Under the pieces are notes generated by a model. That model was given only the letters and a program-made list of their open reading frames with translations, had not been told where the DNA came from and searched no databases. Positions 9,270 through 18,881 of a stretch of 64,000 nt of DNA are shown here, one piece after another. The position numbers were made by a program, and so were the translations under genes. This DNA comes from Pseudanabaena sp. ABRG5-3 (GTDB lineage: Bacteria > Cyanobacteriota > Cyanobacteriia > Pseudanabaenales > Pseudanabaenaceae): NCBI RefSeq assembly GCF_003967015.1, contig NZ_AP017560.1, positions 1,612,001 through 1,676,000 of the forward strand, given 5' to 3'. Every line of letters begins with the position of its first letter. The first letter of the stretch is position 1.

Positions 9270-12074
9270 ATGAAGCTTGTATCCGAGACTCATACAAGGC
9301 TAGTTATTTTATGCCTAAATATATCGAGAATTTGCACAATTAGTGTATTTCTTAGCATTTTCTGTATGGATGTGCTAGTTAATGCCCAAGAGTTAAAGAA
9401 AGAGAACTCTAGTAATCAGCCTACAACTCTAAAAATTACGCTTCCAACAAATCAGCGAAATCTCACTTCTAAAACTCCTCCCGTTACTCCAACTAGTCCT
9501 ACACTTAGTCCTAAGTTGTCCCCAAAATTTTCCATTCTACCGATGGGGATTAATCTTGGGATAAATAATGTCATTCCCTCCGTAACAGTTAAAGGCTCAG
9601 AAAATGGTCAAGAAGCTATTGATTTTAACAACTGGCTAATTCCATTCGCAGATGTCACTAAAGCATTACAATTCAATGTGACTCCCAAAGATGACGGGCA
9701 ACTGGAATTACGATCCGTAGGTTCAATTATTACCATTGATCCCCAAGTCCTGATAAATGACCCAGATATTGGTCAAGCTATTTCTATCGAGCAAATTAGA
9801 AGTCTTTTAAAAACCCCCGTTGAATTTAATCTTGCAGAATATGCGATCGTTTTGTCTCCATCTTGGTTAACTGCCAGAATTAGTAATAGACCCTATCAGG
9901 AACAAGAAGCGCCAGTTAATTTAGAAGGATTACAACGAGTTACACCTCCTTTTTTAAGTCTTACAGGAATTTCTTTACGAACGAATTTAAATCAAACTCA
10001 AACTGTAAATTCTAATAATTTCAATAATAGTTCTAATAGCAATTTTAATGCTAATTCAGAATTTAAAACTATAGGTAGTATTGCTGGCGGAAGCTTATTC
10101 TCAAGGTCTCAGCAATTTAATAATAATGGAATTAATAGTTGGCAACTAAATGAACTGCAATATTTTCATCCTAGCCCTTATATAGACTATTTAATAGGTA
10201 CTCAGTCACCATTTTGGGGTAGATTTAATCGCAATCAAAGTGATTATTTTGGTGTGACATTAATTCAGAGGTTAGGTTATACAGCAGCTAATAATGCTAA
10301 TTTTTCCTATGGTGGTGTTACTCCTCAACAAAGACTTAGCGCCAACGAATTAGTCCGCAGCATTACAGGTGAAGCCCCCTTCGGAACTTTAGTTCAATTA
10401 GTTACCCAAAATGGCAACTTAATAGTTGCAGAAAAACTTGTAGATAGTTCTGGAAAATACAATTTTGATAATGTAGTGACTGCTAATAACTCTTTAACGG
10501 GTAATGGAAATATTAATTATAAGCTGCTACTTTATCCATCAGGAAACTTAAGTGCTACACCAGAAGAAGTTTCTTTAAATTACCGCAATTTGCAAAGTCA
10601 AGTTAGTGAAGGAAAATCAGCTTTTATTATTAGTGCAGGTGTAAGCCGTATTTCAGGAAATGATAATTTCTTCGGTAATCTTGGTGACTTTAAAGGTGGA
10701 GTAGCTTATTATTTGGGGCTGACAGATGAAATTACCTTTGGTGCTGGGTTAGTCTATGATTCCTATACTCAACCATATGGCGAAATACTTTACCAACCAG
10801 TGAATTCTCCTCTAACTTTGAGGGTTGGTGCATTAGCTGGTAACACAATCAATTTTAATGCTGATATTAGCTATATAACCGATAATTTTAGTTTGATACT
10901 AGGGGGTGACGAAAAGTCTTTTGTCTCCAACATATACTGGACATTAAGTCCACAATTTGCTCTGTTTTCTAATTGGTACTCTGGTGGAATAAATAATCGC
11001 TTAGAATCAGGATTTAACCTCAATCTAAATCCTATATTTTTAAGTTTGAGTTATGATGCTGATAAGGGGATTAACGGTGTTTTGCGTGGAAATTTAGCTC
11101 CATTTTTATTCGGTATACGCAAATATAATCAACAGATTTCTTCTGAGTTAATATATAATTTATCTAACAGACGTTCTTTTAATTCTAGTGATACTGCCAT
11201 TAGTATTAACTATGAGACTAGTGATAACAAATATTTAGGAAGTCTTAATTTAGTTTATAGGACTCCTTGGACGGATAGAGATGGCAAGAGTTTATTAGAC
11301 TTATCAATAGGTTATGGGATTGGTTCTCAAGGAAATGGATTGATTGCATCTGCATCTACATCTATTCTTCCAGGGATAGGATTAAGACTAGCCTATAGTC
11401 AAGTTGGCTTAAATAATAATAATTCTGCAATTAGTCTTAGTCTCTTCACTAGTGTGTTATTGCAATCTGGCGTAGATTTGAGTAGTGACGAATCAAAATT
11501 AGATAAGTTACGTACTCAGGGTGGTATCTTCTTACAGCCATTTTTTGATAAAAATAACAATGGTATTCGAGATGATGGTGAAGATCTTTATACTGAAGAG
11601 ATAGAATCACTATTCCTAATTAATAATCAAACCCTCAGTAGGTTTGGCATATCTCGTCCCAAAATAGTTGGTGAAGGAGTTTTATTTGAGCTACCACCAA
11701 ATACTTATCGATTAGACATAGATCCAGCAGGTTTCCCTCTTGGTTGGAAATCATTGCAGATAGGTTATGCAGTAACAGTTTCTGCGGGTACTTATACAAC
11801 TCTTTCAATTCCTCTTGTTCCATCCTATGTAGTTACGGGAAGAGCGATCGCTAAAGATGGAAAACCGATGATAGGTGTCAATGTAGAATTTGTGTCGCGA
11901 AGCAATCCGAAGAAGCGATTTACATCAATTACCAACAATGCTGGAATCTACTATCTTGAAGACTTGAAAGTAGATATTTATAAGTTATTCATTAATGGTA
12001 ACTCTGCCCAGCCCAGTACTTTGGAAATAAATTCAGGTTCTGAGAGTTTCCTAGAACTTAATATACAGCCATAG
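9270..12074 (+). CDS. Divergent fimbrial usher-like outer-membrane protein
   Basis: A 934-residue exported protein with an N-terminal hydrophobic segment, a soluble N-terminal domain (about 95-200), a long Asn/Ser/aromatic-rich beta-strand region typical of an outer-membrane barrel, and an embedded Ig-like insert about 365-430 (GEAPFGTLVQLVTQNG then DSSGKYNF) that matches the plug or middle domain of ushers. The C-terminus has a calcium-type loop (FFDKNNNGIRDDGED) and two beta-sandwich domains, the last a carboxypeptidase-regulatory-like fold (VVTGRAIAKDGKPMIGV). Known ushers export and assemble pili; usher identity is inferred from the plug domain and gene order, as overall similarity to PapC is low. 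Confidence 0.65.
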   Translation: MKLVSETHTRLVILCLNISRICTISVFLSIFCMDVLVNAQELKKENSSNQPTTLKITLPTNQRNLTSKTPPVTPTSPTLSPKLSPKFSILPMGINLGINNVIPSVTVKGSENGQEAIDFNNWLIPFADVTKALQFNVTPKDDGQLELRSVGSIITIDPQVLINDPDIGQAISIEQIRSLLKTPVEFNLAEYAIVLSPSWLTARISNRPYQEQEAPVNLEGLQRVTPPFLSLTGISLRTNLNQTQTVNSNNFNNSSNSNFNANSEFKTIGSIAGGSLFSRSQQFNNNGINSWQLNELQYFHPSPYIDYLIGTQSPFWGRFNRNQSDYFGVTLIQRLGYTAANNANFSYGGVTPQQRLSANELVRSITGEAPFGTLVQLVTQNGNLIVAEKLVDSSGKYNFDNVVTANNSLTGNGNINYKLLLYPSGNLSATPEEVSLNYRNLQSQVSEGKSAFIISAGVSRISGNDNFFGNLGDFKGGVAYYLGLTDEITFGAGLVYDSYTQPYGEILYQPVNSPLTLRVGALAGNTINFNADISYITDNFSLILGGDEKSFVSNIYWTLSPQFALFSNWYSGGINNRLESGFNLNLNPIFLSLSYDADKGINGVLRGNLAPFLFGIRKYNQQISSELIYNLSNRRSFNSSDTAISINYETSDNKYLGSLNLVYRTPWTDRDGKSLLDLSIGYGIGSQGNGLIASASTSILPGIGLRLAYSQVGLNNNNSAISLSLFTSVLLQSGVDLSSDESKLDKLRTQGGIFLQPFFDKNNNGIRDDGEDLYTEEIESLFLINNQTLSRFGISRPKIVGEGVLFELPPNTYRLDIDPAGFPLGWKSLQIGYAVTVSAGTYTTLSIPLVPSYVVTGRAIAKDGKPMIGVNVEFVSRSNPKKRFTSITNNAGIYYLEDLKVDIYKLFINGNSAQPSTLEINSGSESFLELNIQP

Positions 12075-12132
12075 GATTTCTGCTCATTAAGCAAGCATAT
12101 TAAGTAGTTGGGTGCAATTAAATATAAAACCC

Positions 12133-12161
12133 AAAAACCTGTGGTGATCGCCATAGGTTTT
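12133..12161 (+). terminator. Hairpin after usher gene
   Basis: AAAACCTGTGG paired with CCATAGGTTTT around TGATCG (11 bp with one wobble), U-rich on the 3' side. Likely terminator of the chaperone-usher operon. Positions 12165-12308 show nothing further apart from the AT-rich leader of the next gene. Confidence 0.6.
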
Positions 12162-12308
12162 GCTCTAGGTTTTAATTATTCCTAGCTACTTAATTAAATT
12201 AAGTTTTTTCTTTTGATACCAAGCATTGCCATAAGCGTTGTCAGTGCATAATTAAATTTGAGGTCATGACTGGAAACCACGATCTCAAAAATTACGTCCT
12301 AGCAATTT

Positions 12309-14576
12309 ATGAAATCGCCACAGCCGCCATCACATCCCCCGTCTAAAGCACCGAAACCACCTAAGTCAAAGTTGATGACCCAGATCAATCAACTGACAAA
12401 GGTAGTTAATGGGGTATTAAAAATTAATCCCAAAGAGCGTGTCCCCAAGCTAGAAGTGCGCCGATCGCAAAAGGATAAGCCTGAAATTTATGACTTAGTG
12501 GGCGATCGCTACATATTAGGACGTAGTACTAGTAAGTGCGATATTGTCGTACAAACGCCACTGGTGAGCCAAGTTCATGCCCAGTTGGTTCGCGATCGCA
12601 CCCAAAAGAAAGCACAATTTATTCTCCAAGATCAAGACTCGACTAATGGCATTTATCGCGATAAGCAAAGGCTCAAGTCTGTGCCACTACGTCACAAAAT
12701 GAAAATTACGCTGGGTCCGCCAGAACTAGCCGAAGCTGCCACAATTCGTTATCTCGATCCGCCACCTTGGTATATTCGCACGGTGCAATATACGGGTATT
12801 GGTATTGGCGCGATCGCAGGAATGATCGTATTAGCGATCGGTTATGAAGTGGGGCGTGTTCCCGATCTAAAACCATTACCCGTTACCCAACAAGGTCCCG
12901 TAGAAGTATTAGCAGGCGATGGCATTAAACGCCTTGATCCTACGGACATTGCTAACCATACGGAATACAATACTTTGGCGGAGTTTGGGAAGTTTATTCC
13001 CAATGCGGTAATCGCTTCTGAAGATAGTTCTTTTTATTGGAATATTGGCGTTGATCCTGTAGGTGTGGCAAGGGCTTTAGTCACTAATGTGCGTAGTCGG
13101 GGTGAGCGCTTAGAAGGCGCAAGTACGGTTACGCAGCAGTTAGCCCGCAACCTACTCGGCAAAACCTATGTGGGAACTGATGACTCCGCAGGACGGAAAT
13201 GGCGGGAGGCGGCGGCGGCGATCAAGCTTACCTTTACCTATAACAAAGAGGAAATCCTCCGTCTTTATCTCAACCGTGCCTATACAGGTAATGGAGTCTA
13301 TGGATTCAAGGATGCGGCTAAGCTCTATTTCGGGAAAGAAGCCTCAGAACTCAATCTTTCAGAAGCAGCTACTCTAGTCGGTTTGCTACCTTCTCCTGAA
13401 ACGATTAATCCATTTAAGAATAAAGATCTTGCCATCGAATATCGCGATCGCATTCTCAATCGCATGGCAGAGTTGGGAATGATCACTGATAAGGATGCGG
13501 ATCGGGCAAGGCGATCGGTATTAATCCTCAATGAAGCTGCGAAAACTAAGCTCCAAGGCTCCGTTGCACCCTACTACTACAGTTATGTTTTTGATGAATT
13601 AGAGGAAATTCTCGGCAAAAACTTTGCGCGAGAGGGCAATCTCATCGTTGAGACTAATCTTGATATCACCATGCAGAAAGCCTCCGATGCCGCTTTGCGC
13701 GATGCAGTAGATCGCGATGGCGCAAATTATGGATTTAGCCAAGGGGCGATCGTCACGGTCAATACAAGTGATGGCTCATTGCTAGCGATGACAGGTGGTG
13801 TCGATTACAAAACTAGTCAGTTTAACCGCGCCGCCCAATCTCTGCGGCAACCAGGTTCTACTTTTAAATTATTTAGCTACGCTGCGGCTGTCGATCAAGG
13901 AGTTTCCCCTAGTACTGCTTTTTCCTGTAGCCCCCACTCAGGAATTATTGGTTGTCACAATGGTGGTAGTGGGGCGATCGATATGTATCGTGGCTTTGCT
14001 CTATCTGAAAATGTGGTAGCAGTGCGTGTAGCTGAAAGAGCAGGGCTAGAGAATGTCGTTAAAATGGCAAGAACTTTGGGGATCACTGCTAAGTTAGATG
14101 CGTCTAGCAACATGGTTTTAGGTGGTAATGAAGTCAAAATCCTTGAAATGGCTGGAGCCTATGCCACGGTGGTCAATGAAGGTAAATACATTAAGCCCCA
14201 TGCCATTAAACGCATTCTCGATAGTGCTGATTGTAAAAATCCTAAGGATCGCCAAACCTGTCGCGTCATTTTTGATGCTAGTACCTTCATTAAGCCGCGT
14301 CAGGTAATTGATGCGGGTGTGGCTAGCACAATGGTGGATATGATGCGTGGTGTCGTCCAGTATGGTACAGGGCGATCAGCAGCCATTCCCCAAGGTACAG
14401 TCGTGGGTAAAACGGGAACCACTGACGAAGGGCGCGATCTCTGGTTTATTGGTGCGGTTCCTCGGCTTAATTTAGTCACTGCGGTCTGGTTAGGCAATGA
14501 TGAGGGTGTAACGAGAGGCTCAAGTGCAGTCGCCGCAGAGGTTTGGGGTAATTATATGCGTCAGGCTGTTCGCTAA
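12309..14576 (+). CDS. FHA-domain class A penicillin-binding protein (PBP1-type)
   Basis: Bifunctional peptidoglycan synthase of 755 residues. An N-terminal cytoplasmic FHA domain (about 65-130, YILGRSTSKCDIVV, SQVHAQL, DSTNGIY) precedes a membrane helix (about 155-180). The glycosyltransferase GT51 domain follows (SEDSSFYWNIGVDP, GASTVTQQLARNL), then a transpeptidase with the serine of STFK at 517, SEN (in LSENVVAVRV) and KTGTTDEG. All catalytic motifs are intact. FHA domains bind phosphothreonine, so Ser/Thr kinase control of wall synthesis is a reasonable inference. Monocistronic, with a terminator hairpin after the stop. Confidence 0.95.
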   Translation: MKSPQPPSHPPSKAPKPPKSKLMTQINQLTKVVNGVLKINPKERVPKLEVRRSQKDKPEIYDLVGDRYILGRSTSKCDIVVQTPLVSQVHAQLVRDRTQKKAQFILQDQDSTNGIYRDKQRLKSVPLRHKMKITLGPPELAEAATIRYLDPPPWYIRTVQYTGIGIGAIAGMIVLAIGYEVGRVPDLKPLPVTQQGPVEVLAGDGIKRLDPTDIANHTEYNTLAEFGKFIPNAVIASEDSSFYWNIGVDPVGVARALVTNVRSRGERLEGASTVTQQLARNLLGKTYVGTDDSAGRKWREAAAAIKLTFTYNKEEILRLYLNRAYTGNGVYGFKDAAKLYFGKEASELNLSEAATLVGLLPSPETINPFKNKDLAIEYRDRILNRMAELGMITDKDADRARRSVLILNEAAKTKLQGSVAPYYYSYVFDELEEILGKNFAREGNLIVETNLDITMQKASDAALRDAVDRDGANYGFSQGAIVTVNTSDGSLLAMTGGVDYKTSQFNRAAQSLRQPGSTFKLFSYAAAVDQGVSPSTAFSCSPHSGIIGCHNGGSGAIDMYRGFALSENVVAVRVAERAGLENVVKMARTLGITAKLDASSNMVLGGNEVKILEMAGAYATVVNEGKYIKPHAIKRILDSADCKNPKDRQTCRVIFDASTFIKPRQVIDAGVASTMVDMMRGVVQYGTGRSAAIPQGTVVGKTGTTDEGRDLWFIGAVPRLNLVTAVWLGNDEGVTRGSSAVAAEVWGNYMRQAVR

Positions 14577-14579
14577 TTT

Positions 14580-14610
14580 AACAGAAAGAATTTGACACAT
14601 TCTTTCTGTT
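14580..14610 (+). terminator. Terminator hairpin after PBP
   Basis: Perfect 12-bp stem AACAGAAAGAAT with ATTCTTTCTGTT, loop TTGACAC. The remaining gap to 14879 is AT-rich leader for HU and contains another small stem (GTTTTCAA/TTGAAAAC) but no ORF. Confidence 0.65.
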
Positions 14611-14879
14611 GATATAAAAACTTTTGCGAAACTTTTGTCAAAAGCGCTTGACGACTGCCATAGGTGCTGTAGTATTGATTCCGTCTCATCAATAAATTGG
14701 AATTAACTTAGTAGAAAATACTAAGCACAAATTCCTAATGTCACAGTTTTCAAATTGTTATAGACAGCTTGAAAACTCCAAAATCTATACTTTTCTTAGT
14801 TTTTGATTTTTGCTTTGGCATAGACAAAGTAAAAATCGCGGTAATACTTATTAATTAAAGCTACTTAGGAGCTATTGCG

Positions 14880-15155
14880 ATGAATAAAGGTGAACTAGTA
14901 GATGCGATCGCCGAAAAGGTAAATGTATCTAAAAAGAATATTGAAGTGATCGTTACTGCTGCCCTCGAATCAATTGTTGATGCTGTTGCTGATGGTGATC
15001 GCGTTACTTTAGTTGGCTTCGGTTCCTTTGAGCCACGCGAACGCCAAGAACGTGAAGGTCGTAACCCCCGTACTGGCGAAAAGATGGTCATTGCTGCTAC
15101 CCGTGTGCCTGCTTTTTCCGCTGGTAAGCAATTTAAAGAAAAAGTAGTTGAATAA
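14880..15155 (+). CDS. hup: DNA-binding protein HU
   Basis: Histone-like nucleoid protein of 91 residues, full length for the family. Starts MNKGELVDAIAEKVNVSKK and contains the HU/IHF signature GFGSFEPRERQEREGRNPRTG, the beta-arm that grips bent DNA with its proline at the tip. Shine-Dalgarno TAGGAG lies about 8 nt before the ATG. It is followed by a MITE-like repeat and converges with the NACHT gene. Confidence 0.97.
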   Translation: MNKGELVDAIAEKVNVSKKNIEVIVTAALESIVDAVADGDRVTLVGFGSFEPRERQEREGRNPRTGEKMVIAATRVPAFSAGKQFKEKVVE

Positions 15156-15159
15156 TAAT

Positions 15160-15322
15160 TAACGTCAGTTCGGTTTAAGCTGGCAAATTTTAAAAGCCAA
15201 AAAGTAAAAGCCTTGCGTAGCAAGGCTTTTACTTTTTGGCATTGAGAGATGGTTTGCGTAGCAAACCATCTCTCAATGCCCATTTCAAATAAAAAAAGAC
15301 GACGCGAAGCGTCGCCTTTTTT
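15160..15322. repeat. MITE-like element, copy A, with three stacked palindromes
   Basis: Begins TAACGTCAGTTCGG-like at 15160, nearly identical for about 35 bp to the copy at 27641. It contains a perfect 21-bp palindrome (15196-15240, GC-GTA-GC), a perfect 17-bp palindrome (15241-15277, GC-GTA-GC), then a third stem (about 15292-15321, GC-GAA-GC) that ends at the NACHT stop codon. The right terminal repeat seen in the 27641 copy is absent here, so this copy is decayed or truncated. It sits between convergent genes and may terminate both. Confidence 0.75.
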
Positions 15323-17621
15323 AGATTGGTAGTAGCAAATTTTGCTCGATTGCCTGTCTGACGGGTTGGCGCACATAGCAATCACTTTCTAGACATTCAA
15401 CGAGGAGGCGATTTGCCTCACAATATTGACGTAATTGCTCCAGTTGATTGGGATTAAGATTCCAGATTTGACCGATATTACGATAACTGATCGCTTGTTG
15501 GCGCAGATTACTTGCCCAATCTTGCCATTTGTGATCGCTATCAGCATCTTCAGGACAAGTATTAATTAATTCTGCGAGAGCTTTGGCTAATCGAGAATCG
15601 GACATTTCTTGGGCATATTCCAAGGCAAGGCTCAAATCCAATTCCAGATCAAGTCCTAAATCCTCGCCATCTTTAGTTTCCAATGCACGGGCTAGGTCAA
15701 AGGCAAGATCAAGATTGAGATTGCGGTTTTGGCAAAGATCGAGATCAAGAACAAGGATACGCGCTAGGACATTGGCTAGGTTCAGGGCATCACTTTGAGC
15801 GATCGCCCGACCAAGGGTGAGATAAAAAGCCCGTACTGACTGAATGCGATCGCTGACCTGAGCAGTATCAGCTTTTTGCTTAACCCATTGCAACAGATTT
15901 TGTAATTGATAATCATCGGCAATCAAGCGATCGCATTGATCCTTCATCGACTGTAATAAATCATCTGCTGATCGCATCATGCCAACGGCAAGGCGCAAGA
16001 CATCATGCCAACGACGGTCTTTGATCTTACTGGCTAGCAAGGTTAGGGTTTCAGGATTGCCATTGTAAACTAGCTCTCTCGCCGCCAAATATTCCTGAAA
16101 AGTTAAATGGGAAAAGGAATAAATCCCTTTAGCACGTTCCACAAATAAACCATGCTGAGACTCGATCGCCTTAATAATTGCTTCACTATCAAGTTGTAAA
16201 GCCTCTTCATCCGTATGGGCTTTAGGCAAATTGCGAATGTAATCGGTGATATAACTTTCCAAATCGACTTGCCGAAAGAAATAATCTCCTTGATAGAAAG
16301 TCGTACAGGCAACTTGCGCTAATAAGTCCTCTTTACGCTGCATCGAGAGATTTTTATAGATCTGATGGCGCTCAATATTGCGCTTAGCATCCCATTTCTT
16401 AAGCAGAACATCTAATCCTTCGCGATAGAGCTCGGAACGGTTGGTGGGGAAATCGCCATATTCATCAAACACGAGACAAAGTAATGTCAGTAATAAGGGA
16501 TTTGTCGCTAGCTCTTGAATGGGGCGATTTTCTTCTACTTTGCGTAAAAACAGTTCAATATGTCGAGCATTGCCACTAAACCAACGCTGGGCAAACTGAG
16601 AAATCTGTAATGGCTGAAAGTTAGCAACCTCAACCTCTGTAAACTTCTCAAAAACATATTCCTGCGCTCCCAATCGGCTGGTAATGACAAAGCGATTGGT
16701 ATAGTAATGTTCTGAGAAACTCCGCAAATCTTCGAGAACCCGATGCAAATCATCTTCACGAACTTCGTCGAGTCCATCTAAAAATAAAATTGCCCGACCA
16801 TGCTGCAACAAATGCTTGAGCGTTAGTTCATCACCAATGTTATAGGCGCGAAAGTCTTGAGAAATATAATCTAAAATATGCGATTGTGACTCTGAACCTG
16901 CATATTGCCGTAATGTCACAAAAATTGGCACTAAATCGCTAAAAATATCTCCCTGAGAGCATTTTAGGGCAGTATATTTTAAAAGCGTCGTTTTTCCAGC
17001 CCCGGGTTTACCCAGCAGCATCAATTTGCGATAGCGTTGCAACGCATCTATGCTGGAAACTCGACTCTCATCGATCGCTGAAGTCCCAAGACGATCGCGT
17101 CCGTGATAGGTAGCAAGCAGTTCAGCAATTCCTAAACGGCGGCGACTGGTGATTTTTTCTAAGACATCAGTTCCCGTATAGATTTCTTCTAAGCTAATCG
17201 GATGTGACATATCCAAAACCCGCATGGTGGCACAGCGTTCTTGGATAATTTGGCGACTGCGATAGCGTAATTGTTGGACAAGTTCTTCAATATCAATATC
17301 TAATGCCGAGGTGGCTAAGGCAGGAGTCGCAGACTTAGCAATAAGTGCGTTTTGATCATTTTGGGAATTGGTCTCTGCATCTAAATAATTCTGCAAAATA
17401 TGTAGGAGGCGATTATTTTTGCCAGGACCTTTGCCGCTAATGTCAAACTTGCGATAAATCTCCCCCATTCTCTTGCGGTAGGCTTCTTCGGAAATGCCTA
17501 AAAAGCTAGCAACTTCACGATCTTCACGGTTTTCCCCAAATCGTAATAGGAATACACTTTCCTGATCAGCCGAAAGCTGGTGGATTTGGGCCATTCGCGT
17601 CAGAAATTTTTGGGGAAACAT
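15321..17621 (-). CDS. NACHT-domain STAND NTPase with N-terminal HTH
   Basis: A 766-residue signal-transduction ATPase. The N-terminus (about 10-85) is a helix-turn-helix (SADQESVFLLRFGEN, REVASFLGIS) of the type preceding cyanobacterial NACHT modules. The NACHT domain has Walker A GKPGAGKTTLLKY, Walker B AILFLDGLDEV and the arginine of FVITSR. A helical region (HLTFQEYLAAREL) follows, then a C-terminal Leu/Asp-rich helical segment (LDLDL, LNLDLAFDL, LDLELDLSL) near 630-685. Bacterial NACHT proteins include antiphage sensors (bNACHT). No separate effector domain is obvious, so sensing and output are unknown. Confidence 0.88.
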   Translation of the reverse strand: MFPQKFLTRMAQIHQLSADQESVFLLRFGENREDREVASFLGISEEAYRKRMGEIYRKFDISGKGPGKNNRLLHILQNYLDAETNSQNDQNALIAKSATPALATSALDIDIEELVQQLRYRSRQIIQERCATMRVLDMSHPISLEEIYTGTDVLEKITSRRRLGIAELLATYHGRDRLGTSAIDESRVSSIDALQRYRKLMLLGKPGAGKTTLLKYTALKCSQGDIFSDLVPIFVTLRQYAGSESQSHILDYISQDFRAYNIGDELTLKHLLQHGRAILFLDGLDEVREDDLHRVLEDLRSFSEHYYTNRFVITSRLGAQEYVFEKFTEVEVANFQPLQISQFAQRWFSGNARHIELFLRKVEENRPIQELATNPLLLTLLCLVFDEYGDFPTNRSELYREGLDVLLKKWDAKRNIERHQIYKNLSMQRKEDLLAQVACTTFYQGDYFFRQVDLESYITDYIRNLPKAHTDEEALQLDSEAIIKAIESQHGLFVERAKGIYSFSHLTFQEYLAARELVYNGNPETLTLLASKIKDRRWHDVLRLAVGMMRSADDLLQSMKDQCDRLIADDYQLQNLLQWVKQKADTAQVSDRIQSVRAFYLTLGRAIAQSDALNLANVLARILVLDLDLCQNRNLNLDLAFDLARALETKDGEDLGLDLELDLSLALEYAQEMSDSRLAKALAELINTCPEDADSDHKWQDWASNLRQQAISYRNIGQIWNLNPNQLEQLRQYCEANRLLVECLESDCYVRQPVRQAIEQNLLLPI

Positions 17622-17694
17622 AAGCTATAGACGTTTTAGCAAGCCAATAGATTTAATTTATCAGAAATATCGTGCCGCCTCGTATTTCTACGGC

Positions 17695-18549
17695 TTATTG
17701 CATGTTTCGATCGCACCATTTCGCAATATCCGCTAACAAGCGATCGCCAATTTCCCAAGGCAATAAGTGCGCGGTATGGGGATAACAAATAAATTCGCAA
17801 TTGGGTAATAATTTGGCAGTCTCGGCGGTTGAATTAGCAGTGATATGCCGATCTTGCTCTGCCGCGATCGCTAAACATGGAATTTGAATCTTAGCTAAAT
17901 CCTGAGTGCGATCATAGCCTTGCCGCAGTGCCAGCATTAAGGCTCTGTGGGCATAGCGCGAAGTTTGGAGATAAGCCTTTGCACCTGTAGTGGCAATACG
18001 GTCATAGGCAGTTTTTGTATGCTGCTGGATTAAATATTTGATCAGAGATCGCTTCCCAAACCACTCAATATGCCATCGAGTATTGGGGGCGATCGGTGCT
18101 AAAGCTAGGTGTGAAATCACAGCCATCACTAAATTTGCATATTCCCACCAAGCAATTTTCGGCAAACTGCTACGGGGCTTAGCGGCTGTAGCAATCAAAA
18201 TTAGTCCTGCAATTTTGGGCTTGGTCACCGCTTGGGGATTTTGGCTCTCAAAAGTACGAAGCGCCAACTCGATCGCTAAAATCCCACCTAAAGACCATCC
18301 CAAAATCAAATATTCAGTATTTGGATGATCCTGCTCTCGTTCCAATAAATCCCAAAGATCTTGAATGTGATCAGACATAGCAAATGCAGAACTAGCTTTA
18401 GCCCTGCCGTACCCACGCAAATCTGGGGCGATCGTCTTGATCCCCATCTCCTGAAAATGCCTAACAAAGATCTGCATTGCTTCACTATTGCCAGGATGAC
18501 CATGCAGACAGAGAACCTTGAATTGACGTACTGGGCGATCGCTACTCAT
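17695..18549 (-). CDS. Alpha/beta hydrolase
   Basis: A 284-residue soluble hydrolase. The oxyanion motif CLHGHPGN, the nucleophile elbow GWSLGG, an Asp in AIAAEQDRHI and the catalytic His in PHTAHLLP give a complete Ser-Asp-His triad. There is no signal peptide. Substrate cannot be told from sequence. It is read in the same direction as the NACHT gene 73 bp downstream; co-transcription is possible. Confidence 0.88.
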   Translation of the reverse strand: MSSDRPVRQFKVLCLHGHPGNSEAMQIFVRHFQEMGIKTIAPDLRGYGRAKASSAFAMSDHIQDLWDLLEREQDHPNTEYLILGWSLGGILAIELALRTFESQNPQAVTKPKIAGLILIATAAKPRSSLPKIAWWEYANLVMAVISHLALAPIAPNTRWHIEWFGKRSLIKYLIQQHTKTAYDRIATTGAKAYLQTSRYAHRALMLALRQGYDRTQDLAKIQIPCLAIAAEQDRHITANSTAETAKLLPNCEFICYPHTAHLLPWEIGDRLLADIAKWCDRNMQ

Positions 18550-18572
18550 TTAACTACTCATTGGCAAACCTC

Positions 18573-18678
18573 GCTAGTCCCCCACTCCGCAAGGGACTAG
18601 CAATAATAAAATACTAGACTTTCGTGATTAAAAACCAGAGTGGAATCTGTGGCGCACGCGCAGCGTGCGCCACAGATT
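18573..18678. repeat. Hairpin and GC-GCA-GC palindrome between divergent genes
   Basis: A 9-bp stem (18573-18581 with 18593-18601) followed by a perfect 16-bp palindrome 18644-18659/18663-18678 with GCA loop. The gap lies between the divergent starts of the hydrolase and the chemotaxis operon. Confidence 0.75.
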
Positions 18679-18881
18679 TTGGTGTTTTATATGTAATTGC
18701 TCCCAGCTAATTACTGCAATTGGCGCTTAATTTGAAGAATGTATCTAAAATCACCAATCAAATTTGTCTGAGGTTGCTACGATCTAAAATGGAATAATCC
18801 GCATTGTGTAAATTTTTTGCAAACATTTTTTGTGAATATTTTTCTGTCCAATTTCTGTCCAAGCGCACCCAGCAAAAAAAC

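Noticed and set aside
14861-15385. 174-codon minus-strand ORF overlapping HU
   Set aside because: Runs antisense through HU and a repeat; HU on the plus strand is a perfect family match.
18804-18881. Upstream start for pilG
   Set aside because: The extra 26 residues are Phe/Cys-rich and lie in AT-rich leader; start at 18882 fits better, though not proven.
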